64,000 nt of DNA from Candidatus Ruminococcus avistercoris (lineage in GTDB: Bacteria; Bacillota; Clostridia; Lachnospirales; Lachnospiraceae): contig DWVJ01000007.1 in the NCBI GenBank assembly GCA_019120315.1, positions 22,072 through 86,071 of the forward strand, in the 5' to 3' direction. Of the stretch, positions 53,580 to 61,405 are shown one piece after another; position 1 is the stretch's first letter; each line of letters starts with the position of its first letter. The notes below the pieces were generated by a model that was not told the origin of the DNA, did no database searches, and was given only the letters and a program-made list of their open reading frames with translations. Made by a program: the position numbers and the translations under genes.

Positions 53580-54182
53580 GTGAATATTCTGCTGGTTGGA
53601 GGATTTTTCGGCTCCGGCAAGACCACCGTGATCTCCCGTCTGATGGATCAGATACTGGCAGAAGGCCAGAGCTTATGCATTATCGAAAATGAAATCGGTA
53701 AAAACTCCATCGATGATCTGCTGCTGCAGCATGGTTCCGTGGAAATTACCGCCATCACAGGAGGGTGCGTCTGCTGCCAGGTCACCGGCAGTCTCATCGA
53801 GGCAGTGCGGGATCTGAACCGGCAGTTTTCCCCCGACTGGATCATCGTGGAACTGACCGGAATTGCCTATCTGAAGGATCTGCGCGAGAAACTGGAAAAA
53901 TACCTGCCGGATCACCCGGCGATTATCAGCCTCTCCGTAGTGGATGCGGCCCGCTGGAGCGAACTTTTAAAAGCCGCTTCCATCATCATGGAAAACCAGA
54001 TCAGCGGCGGCGATATTATCGTCATCAACAAAGTGGATCTGCATCCGGAAACACAGAAAATATACGAGGATATTCAAAAAATCGATACGCCTCACCGGAT
54101 TTTGCCCCTGTGCGCCCTGTCCGGTTCCTGTCCTGAACTTTTAGACGCCATCAAACAGGAGGTGACGACTCACCATGAATAA
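53580..54182 (+). CDS. CobW/G3E-family GTPase (metallochaperone-like)
   Basis: 200 residues from a GTG at 53580 (GGGGG 7 bases upstream; an upstream TTG frame start is less likely). Walker A GGFFGSGKTT, then the CobW metal motif GGCVCC (Cys63, Cys65, Cys66), IVELTGI, and guanine motif NKVDLH. G3E GTPases deliver metal ions (zinc, cobalt, nickel) to target enzymes. The C-terminal CobW_C domain of larger members is absent. It overlaps the 129-residue gene by 8 bases and follows the URO-D gene, so delivery of metal to that methyltransferase is a reasonable guess. Confidence 0.88.
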   Translation: MNILLVGGFFGSGKTTVISRLMDQILAEGQSLCIIENEIGKNSIDDLLLQHGSVEITAITGGCVCCQVTGSLIEAVRDLNRQFSPDWIIVELTGIAYLKDLREKLEKYLPDHPAIISLSVVDAARWSELLKAASIIMENQISGGDIIVINKVDLHPETQKIYEDIQKIDTPHRILPLCALSGSCPELLDAIKQEVTTHHE

Positions 54183-54564
54183 CTTTACCCGTATCACCTA
54201 CGGCCGTAAATCCTCTGTTCCGGAAAACGCCGCACTTTTAAGCTTCCGACATGCGTTCTCTCTGCCGGAAGCTGCAAAAAAGGAAGCGGTGCGAGACGCA
54301 CTGATCGGTGTTTTCCAAAAACTGATCCCCTCCGTCTCGCAAAACGGGATCATCCTGGGCCATCTGAAAGGTTCCATCCAGGCCGGCGGCGCCCTGCTGG
54401 GGCTTTCCGCCACCAGGGCCGATGCCATCGATCAGACTCCCGGCCCCGGCTGGGAGGAACTGGACACTCTGCAGGATTTTGAAATCCGAGTCAGTCTGCT
54501 GTCCATCACACCCTGTCCGATTACGCAGGAACAGATGGAGGAAATGATTGTAAATATGATATGA
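54175..54564 (+). CDS. Unrecognised protein coupled to the CobW GTPase
   Basis: 129 residues with no domain that I recognise. Features: ITYGRKSSVPENAALLSFRH, GIILGHLKGSIQAGG in the middle and an acidic tail PITQEQMEEMIVNMI. No signal peptide or membrane segment, few cysteines (one, in ITPCPIT). Overlaps the CobW gene by 8 bases and is followed by a terminator, so it is the last gene of PucR-controlled URO-D-CobW-X. Probably an accessory factor; function not inferred further. Confidence 0.6.
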   Translation: MNNFTRITYGRKSSVPENAALLSFRHAFSLPEAAKKEAVRDALIGVFQKLIPSVSQNGIILGHLKGSIQAGGALLGLSATRADAIDQTPGPGWEELDTLQDFEIRVSLLSITPCPITQEQMEEMIVNMI

Positions 54565-54570
54565 CGTAAA

Positions 54571-54596
54571 AGAGCCACCCCATTCGGAGTGGCTCT
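54571..54596. terminator. Terminator shared by the URO-D operon and tRNA-Gln
   Basis: AGAGCCAC...GTGGCTCT (core 8-bp stem, near-perfect 11) followed by TTTTACG on the minus strand. It closes the convergent tRNA transcript well; on the plus strand the U-run is poor. Confidence 0.7.
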
Positions 54597-54600
54597 TCAA

Positions 54601-54672
54601 CTGGGCTACAAGGATTCGAACCTTGAAATGACGGAGTCAGAGTCCGTTGCCTTACCATTTGGCGATAGCCCA
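54601..54672 (-). tRNA. tRNA-Gln, anticodon CTG
   Basis: Cloverleaf on the minus strand: acceptor TGGGCTA / TAGCCCA with discriminator G, D-loop CCAAATGGTAAGG, anticodon stem ACGGA-CTCTGAC-TCCGT with CTG at 34-36, T-arm CAAGGTTCGAATCCTTG. 72 bases, CCA not encoded. The D-loop and discriminator fit tRNA-Gln. Confidence 0.95.
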
Positions 54673-54689
54673 ATTCAGCGACAAGATGT

Positions 54690-54718
54690 ATTATATAGTA
54701 TTCTCATATAAAATGCAA
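54690..54718 (-). promoter_or_regulatory. Promoter of tRNA-Gln
   Basis: TTGCAT (54713-54718), 17 bases, TATAAT (54690-54695) on the minus strand, about 20 bases before the tRNA 5' end. Confidence 0.75.
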
Positions 54719-54779
54719 GTACTTTTTTTATTTTTTTTAAAATTTCTGCAGATTTATCTCTGACCTCTCTCACACTCTT

Positions 54780-55691
54780 TTATATCGTACACAGAGCGAT
54801 CAGCACCGGCATGGTAACCAGGGAAAAAATGGTCGTAACTGCAAACAGTTCCGCCCCGTATATCTCATCCTTTCCGTAACGCAGGGCAAACATGATGACA
54901 GACGCTCCCACCGGGCATCCCGTTGCCAGCACGATGATCACCTGGATGATCGCAGGGCAGGGAAACAGGCTCATGGCCAGCATGGCCATTACAGGAATCG
55001 CCAGAAGTTTTAAAAAAGATACCACGTAAATTCTCCTGCGTCTCATGGCTCCCAGAAAATCCGACTGCATCACGGAAATACCCGCCACAATCATGGCAAG
55101 AGGCGTATTCAGATCCGCCACATAGGCAATCGTCGTCCCAAACACTTCCGGATAGGTGATTTTCATACAGAAGCTGAAAATCCCGATGACAATCGCATAA
55201 ATCGTCGGACATTTTAATATGGAAACGATCTGTTTTTTATCCATCCGCTCCGACATACAGACAACACCGTGTGTCCAGAGGAGAATGTTGAACATGGCAA
55301 TATAACTGGTCATATACAGAACGCCTTCGTCTCCGTACAGCGCCTGCACCAGCGGGACTCCAATGAAGCCACAGTTGGTATAGACCAGAGAAAACCGTTC
55401 AATATTATAACTGATCTTTCTTTTAGAAATCAGTACCTGCGCAGCAGTGATAGCCGCCACGAAAGAGACCCCCGACATCCCGAATGCCCACAGCAGATTG
55501 TGGAACAGCTCTTCGCTGTAGGTAATCTGGCAGGCGTCCAGAATCAGCGCCGGCGACACAAAAGTAAGGATAAAATTGGAAATGGATTTCCCCTCGCCGG
55601 CTGACAGAATATCTTTTTTATAGCAAAACGCCCCAATGATCAGCAGAAAAAACGAAACAATAATCTGTTTAATGACAATGATAACCAGCAT
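54780..55691 (-). CDS. AEC-family transporter (auxin efflux carrier type)
   Basis: 303 residues with about ten membrane helices. N-terminal IVIKQIIVSFFLLIIGAFCYKKDILSAGEGKSISNFILTFVSPALIL and C-terminal VSFLKLLAIPVMAMLAMSLF ... ATGCPVGASVIMFALRYGKDEIYGAELFAVTTIFSLVTMPVL are typical of AEC carriers, which export small acids or dicarboxylates. Start at 55691 with GGGGGAG 5 bases before the ATG. Single gene, convergent with the tRNA side. Confidence 0.88.
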   Translation of the reverse strand: MLVIIVIKQIIVSFFLLIIGAFCYKKDILSAGEGKSISNFILTFVSPALILDACQITYSEELFHNLLWAFGMSGVSFVAAITAAQVLISKRKISYNIERFSLVYTNCGFIGVPLVQALYGDEGVLYMTSYIAMFNILLWTHGVVCMSERMDKKQIVSILKCPTIYAIVIGIFSFCMKITYPEVFGTTIAYVADLNTPLAMIVAGISVMQSDFLGAMRRRRIYVVSFLKLLAIPVMAMLAMSLFPCPAIIQVIIVLATGCPVGASVIMFALRYGKDEIYGAELFAVTTIFSLVTMPVLIALCTI

Positions 55692-55783
55692 GATTTCTCC
55701 CCCGCAGAAAGTTCTGTATTCTATCATACTACGAATACCGGTTTTTGCAAGAAAGAACCTGCCATATAAAAAGATTTTTCCAT

Positions 55784-55812
55784 TTTACAACAGTTTTCAT
55801 CAGTGCTATAAT
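55784..55812 (+). promoter_or_regulatory. Promoter of pncB
   Basis: TTTACA (55784-55789), 17 bases, TATAAT (55807-55812), with TGC before the -10. Confidence 0.8.
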
Positions 55813-55845
55813 AGTTCCAATACAATTTGACAAGGAGAACATGCT

Positions 55846-57315
55846 ATGCGCGCTATGAATCTGACCCTGCTGACGGATCTGTACGAACTGACCATGATGC
55901 AGGGTTATTTTAAAAATCCAACGGACCAGGTCGTGGTCTTTGACATGTTTTACCGCCGCAATCCCTGCGATGGCGGTTACGCTGTCATGGCCGGACTGGA
56001 GCAGGTAATCGAGTACATCCGGGATCTTCATTTCGCTCCCGATGATATCGAATATCTGAAGAGCCTGAATATGTTTGACCGGGATTTTCTGGAATATCTG
56101 CGGGGATTTCATTTCACCGGCGATGTCTACGCCATTCCAGAAGGAACCGTGGTCTTCCCCAGGGAACCGCTGCTGAAAGTCGTAGCTCCCGTCATGGAAG
56201 CTCAGCTGCTGGAGACCGCCATCTTAAACATCATCAACCACCAGAGCCTGATCGCCACCAAGGCGGCCCGGGTCGTTTACGCCGCCCAGGGCGACGGCGT
56301 CATGGAATTCGGTCTGCGCCGCGCCCAGGCGCCGGACGCGGGAATCTACGGAGCCAGAGCCGCCGTTATCGCCGGCTGCATCGGCACCTCCAACGTGCTG
56401 ACTGGACAGATGTTTGATGTCCCTGTAAAAGGCACTCATGCCCACAGCTGGATTATGAGTTTCCCCGATGAATATACGGCGTTTAAAACCTATGCCAACC
56501 TCTATCCCGATTCCTGCATCCTACTGGTGGATACCTATGACGTGCTGAAGTCCGGCGTGCCAAACGCCATCCGCGTTTTTAAAGAAATGAAGGAAAAGAA
56601 CCCGGATTTCAAAGGATACGGTATCCGCATCGACAGCGGAGATCTCGCCTATCTGTCCAAGAAAGCTTACCGGATGCTGGCTGAGGCCGGTTTCGGCGAT
56701 GCTGTCATCTCTGCTTCCAGCGATCTGGATGAATATCTGATCGACAGCCTGAAAGCCCAGGGAGCAAAGATTAACTCCTGGGGCGTCGGAACCAATCTGA
56801 TCACCGCAAAGGATTGTCCGGCTTTCGGCGGCGTCTACAAACTGGCTGCCATTAAAAATTCGGAGGATAGGGAATTTGAACCGAAAATCAAACTTTCAGA
56901 AAACACAGAAAAGGTGACAAACCCGGGCAATAAGACCATCTACCGGATCTACGACAAAGAAAACGGCAAGATCCGCGCAGATCTGATCTGTCTGGCCGAT
57001 GAAACTTTCGATGAATCGAAAGATATGATCATCTTTGATCCGCTGGAAACCTGGAAAAAAACAAAAATCGAGGGCGGCTCTTACGTCCTGCGGGAACTGC
57101 TGGTACCGGTCTTCCAAAAGGGCGAATGTGTCTATTCTTCGCCTTCCGTTATGGAGATACAGAAGATCTGCCGCCAGGAGCAGGAAACACTCTGGGATGA
57201 GACCCGGCGTCTGGTCAATCCCCATGAGGTTTACGTGGATCTGTCTGACAAACTTTACAAAATCAAAAGCGATCTGCTGGAAGAGATGGGGACGGCTGCT
57301 TTGAAATATCAGTAA
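55846..57315 (+). CDS. pncB: Nicotinate phosphoribosyltransferase
   Basis: 489 residues with LLTDLYELTMMQGYF, VFDMFYRRNPCDGGYAVMAGLEQV, FGLRRAQAPDAGIYGARAAVIAGC, and GTHAHSWIMSFPDEYTAF (the phosphorylatable His region) and RIDSGDLAYLSKK. It makes nicotinate mononucleotide from nicotinate and PRPP with ATP, for NAD salvage. Own consensus promoter; AAGGAG 8 bases before the ATG. Followed at 15 bases by a terminator that overlaps the next gene's ribosome site. Confidence 0.97.
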   Translation: MRAMNLTLLTDLYELTMMQGYFKNPTDQVVVFDMFYRRNPCDGGYAVMAGLEQVIEYIRDLHFAPDDIEYLKSLNMFDRDFLEYLRGFHFTGDVYAIPEGTVVFPREPLLKVVAPVMEAQLLETAILNIINHQSLIATKAARVVYAAQGDGVMEFGLRRAQAPDAGIYGARAAVIAGCIGTSNVLTGQMFDVPVKGTHAHSWIMSFPDEYTAFKTYANLYPDSCILLVDTYDVLKSGVPNAIRVFKEMKEKNPDFKGYGIRIDSGDLAYLSKKAYRMLAEAGFGDAVISASSDLDEYLIDSLKAQGAKINSWGVGTNLITAKDCPAFGGVYKLAAIKNSEDREFEPKIKLSENTEKVTNPGNKTIYRIYDKENGKIRADLICLADETFDESKDMIIFDPLETWKKTKIEGGSYVLRELLVPVFQKGECVYSSPSVMEIQKICRQEQETLWDETRRLVNPHEVYVDLSDKLYKIKSDLLEEMGTAALKYQ

Positions 57316-57329
57316 TCTAAAAATCATAA

Positions 57330-57380
57330 AAACCCTCCGGTCATCATAGGCTGTTAAAAATCCTGTGATACCGGAGGTTT
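57330..57380 (+). terminator. Terminator whose 3' arm carries the ribosome site of the next gene
   Basis: Left arm AACCC-TCCGGT-CATCA pairs with right arm TGATACCGGAGGTT, then TTTTTT runs straight to the ATG at 57384. GGAGG at 57373-57377 lies in the stem, so folding hides the ribosome site. Confidence 0.75.
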
Positions 57381-57383
57381 TTT

Positions 57384-57956
57384 ATGAATTCTTATGTTCG
57401 CCTGATCAACAAAGACCATCGTCTTCCCGCCGCTTACATTCCAAAAGATCTGACGGAGGCTCTCTTTCCTTTTTGCGCCCCCAAAGGCAATCCGAAAAAA
57501 TTCATGCGAAAGGAAGCGGCAGACTGGGCCGCCCTGCTTTTCGCCCAGGCCCGCTGGGATCATATCCAGCTTTACGGTATATCCGCCTACCGGCCCTATT
57601 CCCGCCAGCAGCAGCTCTATGAAGAAAAGAAAGCGCTGCTGAATCATCCGCAGGAAAATATCACCGTCGCGCCGCCCGGCGCCAGCGAACATCAGAGCGG
57701 ACTGGCCCTGGACGTCTCCTGTGCCCGGGTAGGCTACGAACTGACAGAAAAATTTGCCTGCACGCCGGAAGGGAAATGGCTGGCCGGAAACGCCGCTCTT
57801 TTCGGCTTCATCCTGCGTTATCCGCCCCGGAAAACGGAAATCACCGGATACGCCTGGGAACCCTGGCATATCCGGTACGTCACCCGGTCTCTGGCTCTTT
57901 ATCTCACCCTGACAGGCCTTACCCTGGAAGAGTTCTATCAGATGGAAGCCGGTTAA
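57384..57956 (+). CDS. VanY-like D-alanyl-D-alanine carboxypeptidase family protein
   Basis: 190 residues, residues 10-190 matching the VanY/VanX-type zinc peptidase fold: SAYRPYSRQQQLYEEKK, PGASEHQSGLALDVSC (metal His and Asp) and EPWHIRYV (catalytic Glu and metal His). It cleaves D-Ala from peptidoglycan stem peptides or dipeptides. There is no signal peptide or membrane anchor, which is unusual for a wall enzyme and would place it in the cytoplasm. Start 6 bases from GGAGG inside the upstream terminator. Confidence 0.88.
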   Translation: MNSYVRLINKDHRLPAAYIPKDLTEALFPFCAPKGNPKKFMRKEAADWAALLFAQARWDHIQLYGISAYRPYSRQQQLYEEKKALLNHPQENITVAPPGASEHQSGLALDVSCARVGYELTEKFACTPEGKWLAGNAALFGFILRYPPRKTEITGYAWEPWHIRYVTRSLALYLTLTGLTLEEFYQMEAG

Positions 57957-58495
57957 TCTTCCATCTGTTTCCCCAGTACCGCAGAAGCTGTCTGAGCGAT
58001 CTTGCGCTCCGCCTCGCCCAACTCATCCTTATTGCTGCAGATGATCACAGAACCGATGGCATCTCCGGCGCTGATGATGGGCGCCACGACAGCCGACTGG
58101 TAACGGGACTCTCTGTCAGACATCAGTTCCAGCCGTTCCCGGCTGCCGGGTAGGATCGTCACACATTCCCTGTTGGTGATGGTCCGCTCCAGCTCTTCGC
58201 TGATCGCCTTTTGATTGTATTCTTTTTGATCCGGTCCGGCAGCCGCCACGATCTGATCATGGTCGGAGATACAGGCCAGACAGCCCGTCACCGATGAAAT
58301 GGCCTCTGCAAACTCCCTGGCATATTGGCTCAGCTCTCCGATGGGAGAATATTTTTTCAATACGATCTCTCCCTCTCTTCCTGTAAAGATCTCCATGGGC
58401 TCCCCTTCCCGGATCCGCAGTGTCCGCCTGATTTCCTTAGGAACCACCACGCGGCCCAGATCGTCGATCCTTCTTACGATTCCCGTAGCTTTCAT
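57953..58495 (-). CDS. spoVT: Stage V sporulation protein T (SpoVT)
   Basis: 180 residues: AbrB-type swapped-hairpin DNA-binding domain at the start (MKATGIVRRIDDLGRVVVPK, EIRRTLRIREGEPMEIF), then a GAF-like sensory domain (residues 60-178) including VTGCLACISDHDQIVAAAG. SpoVT regulates late forespore genes in Bacillus and Clostridium. Convergent with the VanY-like gene, stop codons overlapping by 4 bases. The upstream region has a sigma-G-like promoter. Confidence 0.95.
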   Translation of the reverse strand: MKATGIVRRIDDLGRVVVPKEIRRTLRIREGEPMEIFTGREGEIVLKKYSPIGELSQYAREFAEAISSVTGCLACISDHDQIVAAAGPDQKEYNQKAISEELERTITNRECVTILPGSRERLELMSDRESRYQSAVVAPIISAGDAIGSVIICSNKDELGEAERKIAQTASAVLGKQMED

Positions 58496-58551
58496 ATCAA
58501 ATTTCCTCCATCCTGCTTCTTTACAATTATCTCCTTTGTTTCCCGTAAATG

Positions 58552-58581
58552 TAGTATCTGTAAAATAGAGGGATTTATACT
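58552..58581 (-). promoter_or_regulatory. Candidate sigma-G promoter of spoVT
   Basis: On the minus strand AGTATA (58576-58581), 17 bases, GATACTA (58552-58558); the -10 is one base off the CATACTA forespore consensus, the -35 near TGHATA. Expected for spoVT from Bacillus knowledge. Confidence 0.35.
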
Positions 58582-58599
58582 TCTGTTCGCGCCTTTCTA

Positions 58600-58628
58600 T
58601 TGAAGGCTTCCTGGCTTTCCCATATAAT
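58600..58628 (+). promoter_or_regulatory. Promoter of the CobW-radical SAM operon
   Basis: TTGAAG (58600-58605), 17 bases, TATAAT (58623-58628), about 60 bases upstream of the start. Confidence 0.7.
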
Positions 58629-58690
58629 GATATTGAGAGCTTTTGACCTTAACATTATGATATACAACGCTACGAACAGGAGGACACACC

Positions 58691-59752
58691 ATGCGAAAAT
58701 TTGCCGTATTCAGCGGATTCCTTGGCTCCGGAAAAACCACTGCCATGATCGCCCTGACCAGCTGCTGCAACCGTCATCACAAAAAGGCTGCCATGATCTC
58801 CAATGATCTGGGACACGGGGTAAACCTGGCGGATCACCGCCTGGCCATGCTGCACGGCTGCAATGCTTCCGAGATGACTGAGGAGTGTATCTGTTATCAG
58901 AATGAAAACCTGGCGGACCGCCTGAACGCATACTACGATGAGGGATGTAAACTGGTTGTCTCTGACATTCCCGGCTTTGGCGTGGGCGCGCTGGAACATG
59001 TCTACCACGGTCTGACAGAAAAATTCCCCGGCCAGTTTGACCTGGCCCCCTTTACGGTACTGGTGGAACCGCGGACGGTGGAACTTCTGCGCACCGGCAA
59101 TGGCGGCGACATGGAATACCTTCTGGACACACAGCTGATTGAAGCCGATCTGATCGTTCTCAACAAATGTGACCTGATCAGCCGCGATCAGGCCGATGCA
59201 GACAAAACCTGGCTGAAGGAGCATTATCCCCAGGCACAGGTCATTTTCATCAGTGCAGCTAAGGGAGAAGGGCTGGAAAATCTGGCACAGATCCTGATGA
59301 ACCAAAAAGCCTCCCTGCGCCGTCCGGATATCGGTTACAGCGGGGAAGATTTCCTGTCTGCCATGGGAAAATTAAGCGAGTACTATATGCAATATTACGC
59401 CGTGGTCTGCTGCAATACCTTTGACGGAAACGATTATCTGATGGATATGGCGAAAGAAATACAGGCACAGATTCAGGAATCTGGCTGGGAAATCCCCCAC
59501 CTGAAGCTGCTGGCCTGGGAACCGGAGGGCGATTTTGGCAAAGCGGATCTGCTGGGCGTAGACCGTCCCATCGAGGTCAGTCACCGTTTCGCCAACCCCT
59601 GTACACAGATCGCGGTCATCCTAAACGCCAGCGCCGCCTGCCCGCCAGATCTGCTGGAGCAGCTGGTCACCGGCGCCGTCCAGGAAGTATCCGCCCGCTA
59701 TCAGCTGGAACTGATGATTTACAAAAAAGAATGCTTCGGCATGGGAGGATAA
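58691..59752 (+). CDS. CobW-like GTPase, atypical metal motif
   Basis: 353 residues: Walker A SGFLGSGKTT, guanine motif LNKCDL, but at the place of the CxCC metal motif it reads EECICYQNE (Cys66, Cys68, Tyr69), so one Cys is lost. The C-terminal 150 residues (from YSGEDFLSAMGKLSEYY) are a CobW_C-like domain. It differs from the small CobW at 53580 in size and motif, so the metal or partner is likely different. The stop at 59752 is followed after 1 base by the radical SAM ATG, so the two are translationally coupled. Confidence 0.82.
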   Translation: MRKFAVFSGFLGSGKTTAMIALTSCCNRHHKKAAMISNDLGHGVNLADHRLAMLHGCNASEMTEECICYQNENLADRLNAYYDEGCKLVVSDIPGFGVGALEHVYHGLTEKFPGQFDLAPFTVLVEPRTVELLRTGNGGDMEYLLDTQLIEADLIVLNKCDLISRDQADADKTWLKEHYPQAQVIFISAAKGEGLENLAQILMNQKASLRRPDIGYSGEDFLSAMGKLSEYYMQYYAVVCCNTFDGNDYLMDMAKEIQAQIQESGWEIPHLKLLAWEPEGDFGKADLLGVDRPIEVSHRFANPCTQIAVILNASAACPPDLLEQLVTGAVQEVSARYQLELMIYKKECFGMGG

Positions 59753-59753
59753 T

Positions 59754-61031
59754 ATGATACCGATTCGTAAAACCCGTTCTGTCTGTCCCGTCTGCCTGCA
59801 GAATCTTCCGGCTTCACTCTGTCAGGATGAGAATGGACGCATTTTCCTGGAAAAAAGCTGCCCGGAACACGGATCCTTTCGCACCCTGATCTGGCAGGGA
59901 ACCGTTGATTTCGATCAATGGCTTCTTGGCGCTCCTCCCCTTGGCAAAGACGACGGATGGCACTGTCCCCAAAACTGCGGCATCTGTCCGGAACATGACA
60001 GTGAAACCTGCTGCGCTTTGCTGGAGGTCACACGCCGCTGCAACCTGCGCTGCCGGTACTGTTTCGCCGATGGCGGGACAAAAGAGACAGATCCGGACAT
60101 TCAGGAGATGAAAAAAGCCATCCGGGACATCGTATCCCAGTGCGGCGAACCTCTTTTGCAGCTCTCCGGAGGAGAACCCACCCTGCGGGACGATCTGCCG
60201 GAACTGATCTGTTACGCCAAAGAAGCCGGCTGCAGTTACGTACAGATCAACACCAACGGCATCCGCCTGGCACAGGAACCGGAGTATGCCCGCAGCCTGG
60301 CACAGGCCGGTCTGGATATCGTCTTTTTGCAGTTTGACGGAACCCGGGAGGATATCTATGAAGCGCTGCGAGGCAAACCCCTTTTGCAGACGAAACTGGA
60401 AGCCATCCGTGTATGCAGCAGCTTTAATCTGGGCGTCACCCTGGTACCCACCGTCGTCAGAGGGGTCAACGATGATAACCTGGGAGAACTTATCTCCCTG
60501 GCCGCCTCTCTCGTCCCCGGCGTGCGTGGAATCCACTTCCAGCCGGTATCCTATTTTGGCCGGTATCCGAAAGAAGGATGTTCAAAAGACCGCTATACCC
60601 TGGATCAGCTGATGGCAGACATCAGCGATCAGGCCGAAATCCCGTTGGAAAGCTTCATGCCCTCCCGATGCGATCATCCGCTTTGCGGGTTTCACGCCAA
60701 CTATCTGGTGGAGCCGGACGGCACGCTGAAACCTCTCACCTCCATCACCTGTTCAGCCCGCAGCCGCGGTACTGCCCGGGACAACCGGGAATACGTGGCC
60801 CGTCACTGGAGGCGGGCTCCTATGGAAACTCCTCCTGCCGGGGATCTGAGCAGTGAAATGAGTTTTGACACTTTCCTCTGGCTTATGCAGCATGGCTGCC
60901 TTTCGCTTTCCGCCATGGCCTTTCAGGACGCCATGAACCTGAACGCAGAGCGGCTGCGCCGCTGCAGTCTGCATGTCTATGACCGGGGAAAAATCAAACC
61001 CTTCTGCGCAAAATATCTTTCGCCTATTTAA
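59754..61031 (+). CDS. Radical SAM enzyme with Cys-rich N-terminal domain (TrsS/Tes-like)
   Basis: 425 residues. N-terminal zinc-ribbon-like part: Cys11-x2-Cys14, Cys36-P-E-His39 (CPVC, CPEHG), then CPQNCGIC (71-78). Radical SAM motif CNLRCRYC (Cys96, Cys100, Cys103) is followed by LSGGEPTLRDDL (SAM binding), VQINTNG and, late, GFHANYLVEPDGT and CSARSRG. N-terminal CPVC/CPEHG plus a central SAM domain is seen in TrsS-like and tetraether-synthase-like radical SAM proteins. Product unknown. AGGATAAT precedes the ATG; the gene overlaps none. Confidence 0.78.
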   Translation: MIPIRKTRSVCPVCLQNLPASLCQDENGRIFLEKSCPEHGSFRTLIWQGTVDFDQWLLGAPPLGKDDGWHCPQNCGICPEHDSETCCALLEVTRRCNLRCRYCFADGGTKETDPDIQEMKKAIRDIVSQCGEPLLQLSGGEPTLRDDLPELICYAKEAGCSYVQINTNGIRLAQEPEYARSLAQAGLDIVFLQFDGTREDIYEALRGKPLLQTKLEAIRVCSSFNLGVTLVPTVVRGVNDDNLGELISLAASLVPGVRGIHFQPVSYFGRYPKEGCSKDRYTLDQLMADISDQAEIPLESFMPSRCDHPLCGFHANYLVEPDGTLKPLTSITCSARSRGTARDNREYVARHWRRAPMETPPAGDLSSEMSFDTFLWLMQHGCLSLSAMAFQDAMNLNAERLRRCSLHVYDRGKIKPFCAKYLSPI

Positions 61032-61084
61032 AAAAGCGGAGACGTCGCCAATGCCAACGCCAGATAAGGAAGTATTTATGTAGT

Positions 61085-61124
61085 AGGTACGGTGTAACTC
61101 AGTAAAATGGGTTGCACCGTACCT
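61085..61124 (+). terminator. Terminator downstream of the radical SAM gene
   Basis: AGGTACGGTGTAAC / GTTGCACCGTACCT, 13 of 14 pairs, followed by TTTTT; convergent with the recombinase fragment. Confidence 0.85.
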
Positions 61125-61129
61125 TTTTG

Positions 61130-61405
61130 TTATGCTACAAAGCGGAAGTCCTGCGGATTTTCCCGTATTTCCTCCATCATAGTCAGAATCTCCTGTTCAG
61201 TAGGAATGTCTATCATCCCCGCCGCCGTGAAGTAAATATCCACCTTCACATAACAGTGGCCGCTTGACTTGTCGTTGTTATGGACTTCGATACGCTCAAT
61301 CAACGAGTTTACAAGCGTTGGGGTAAGCTCCGTAATATCCGTCGTTTCACGAAGCGTCCTAAGCAGCAGTTCTCCGGTGGGCTGCTTGTATTTGTCATCG
61401 TTCAT
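61130..61405 (-). pseudogene. Serine recombinase, C-terminal DUF4368-type fragment
   Basis: 91 residues from an ATG at 61405. Sequence ITELTPTLVNSLIERIEVHNNDKSSG ... VKVDIYFTAAGMIDIPT matches the C-terminal DUF4368 region of large serine recombinases from conjugative and mobilisable elements. The catalytic N-terminal and recombinase domains are absent, so it is a scar of an element. Overlaps the coiled ORF upstream by 11 bases. Confidence 0.65.
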
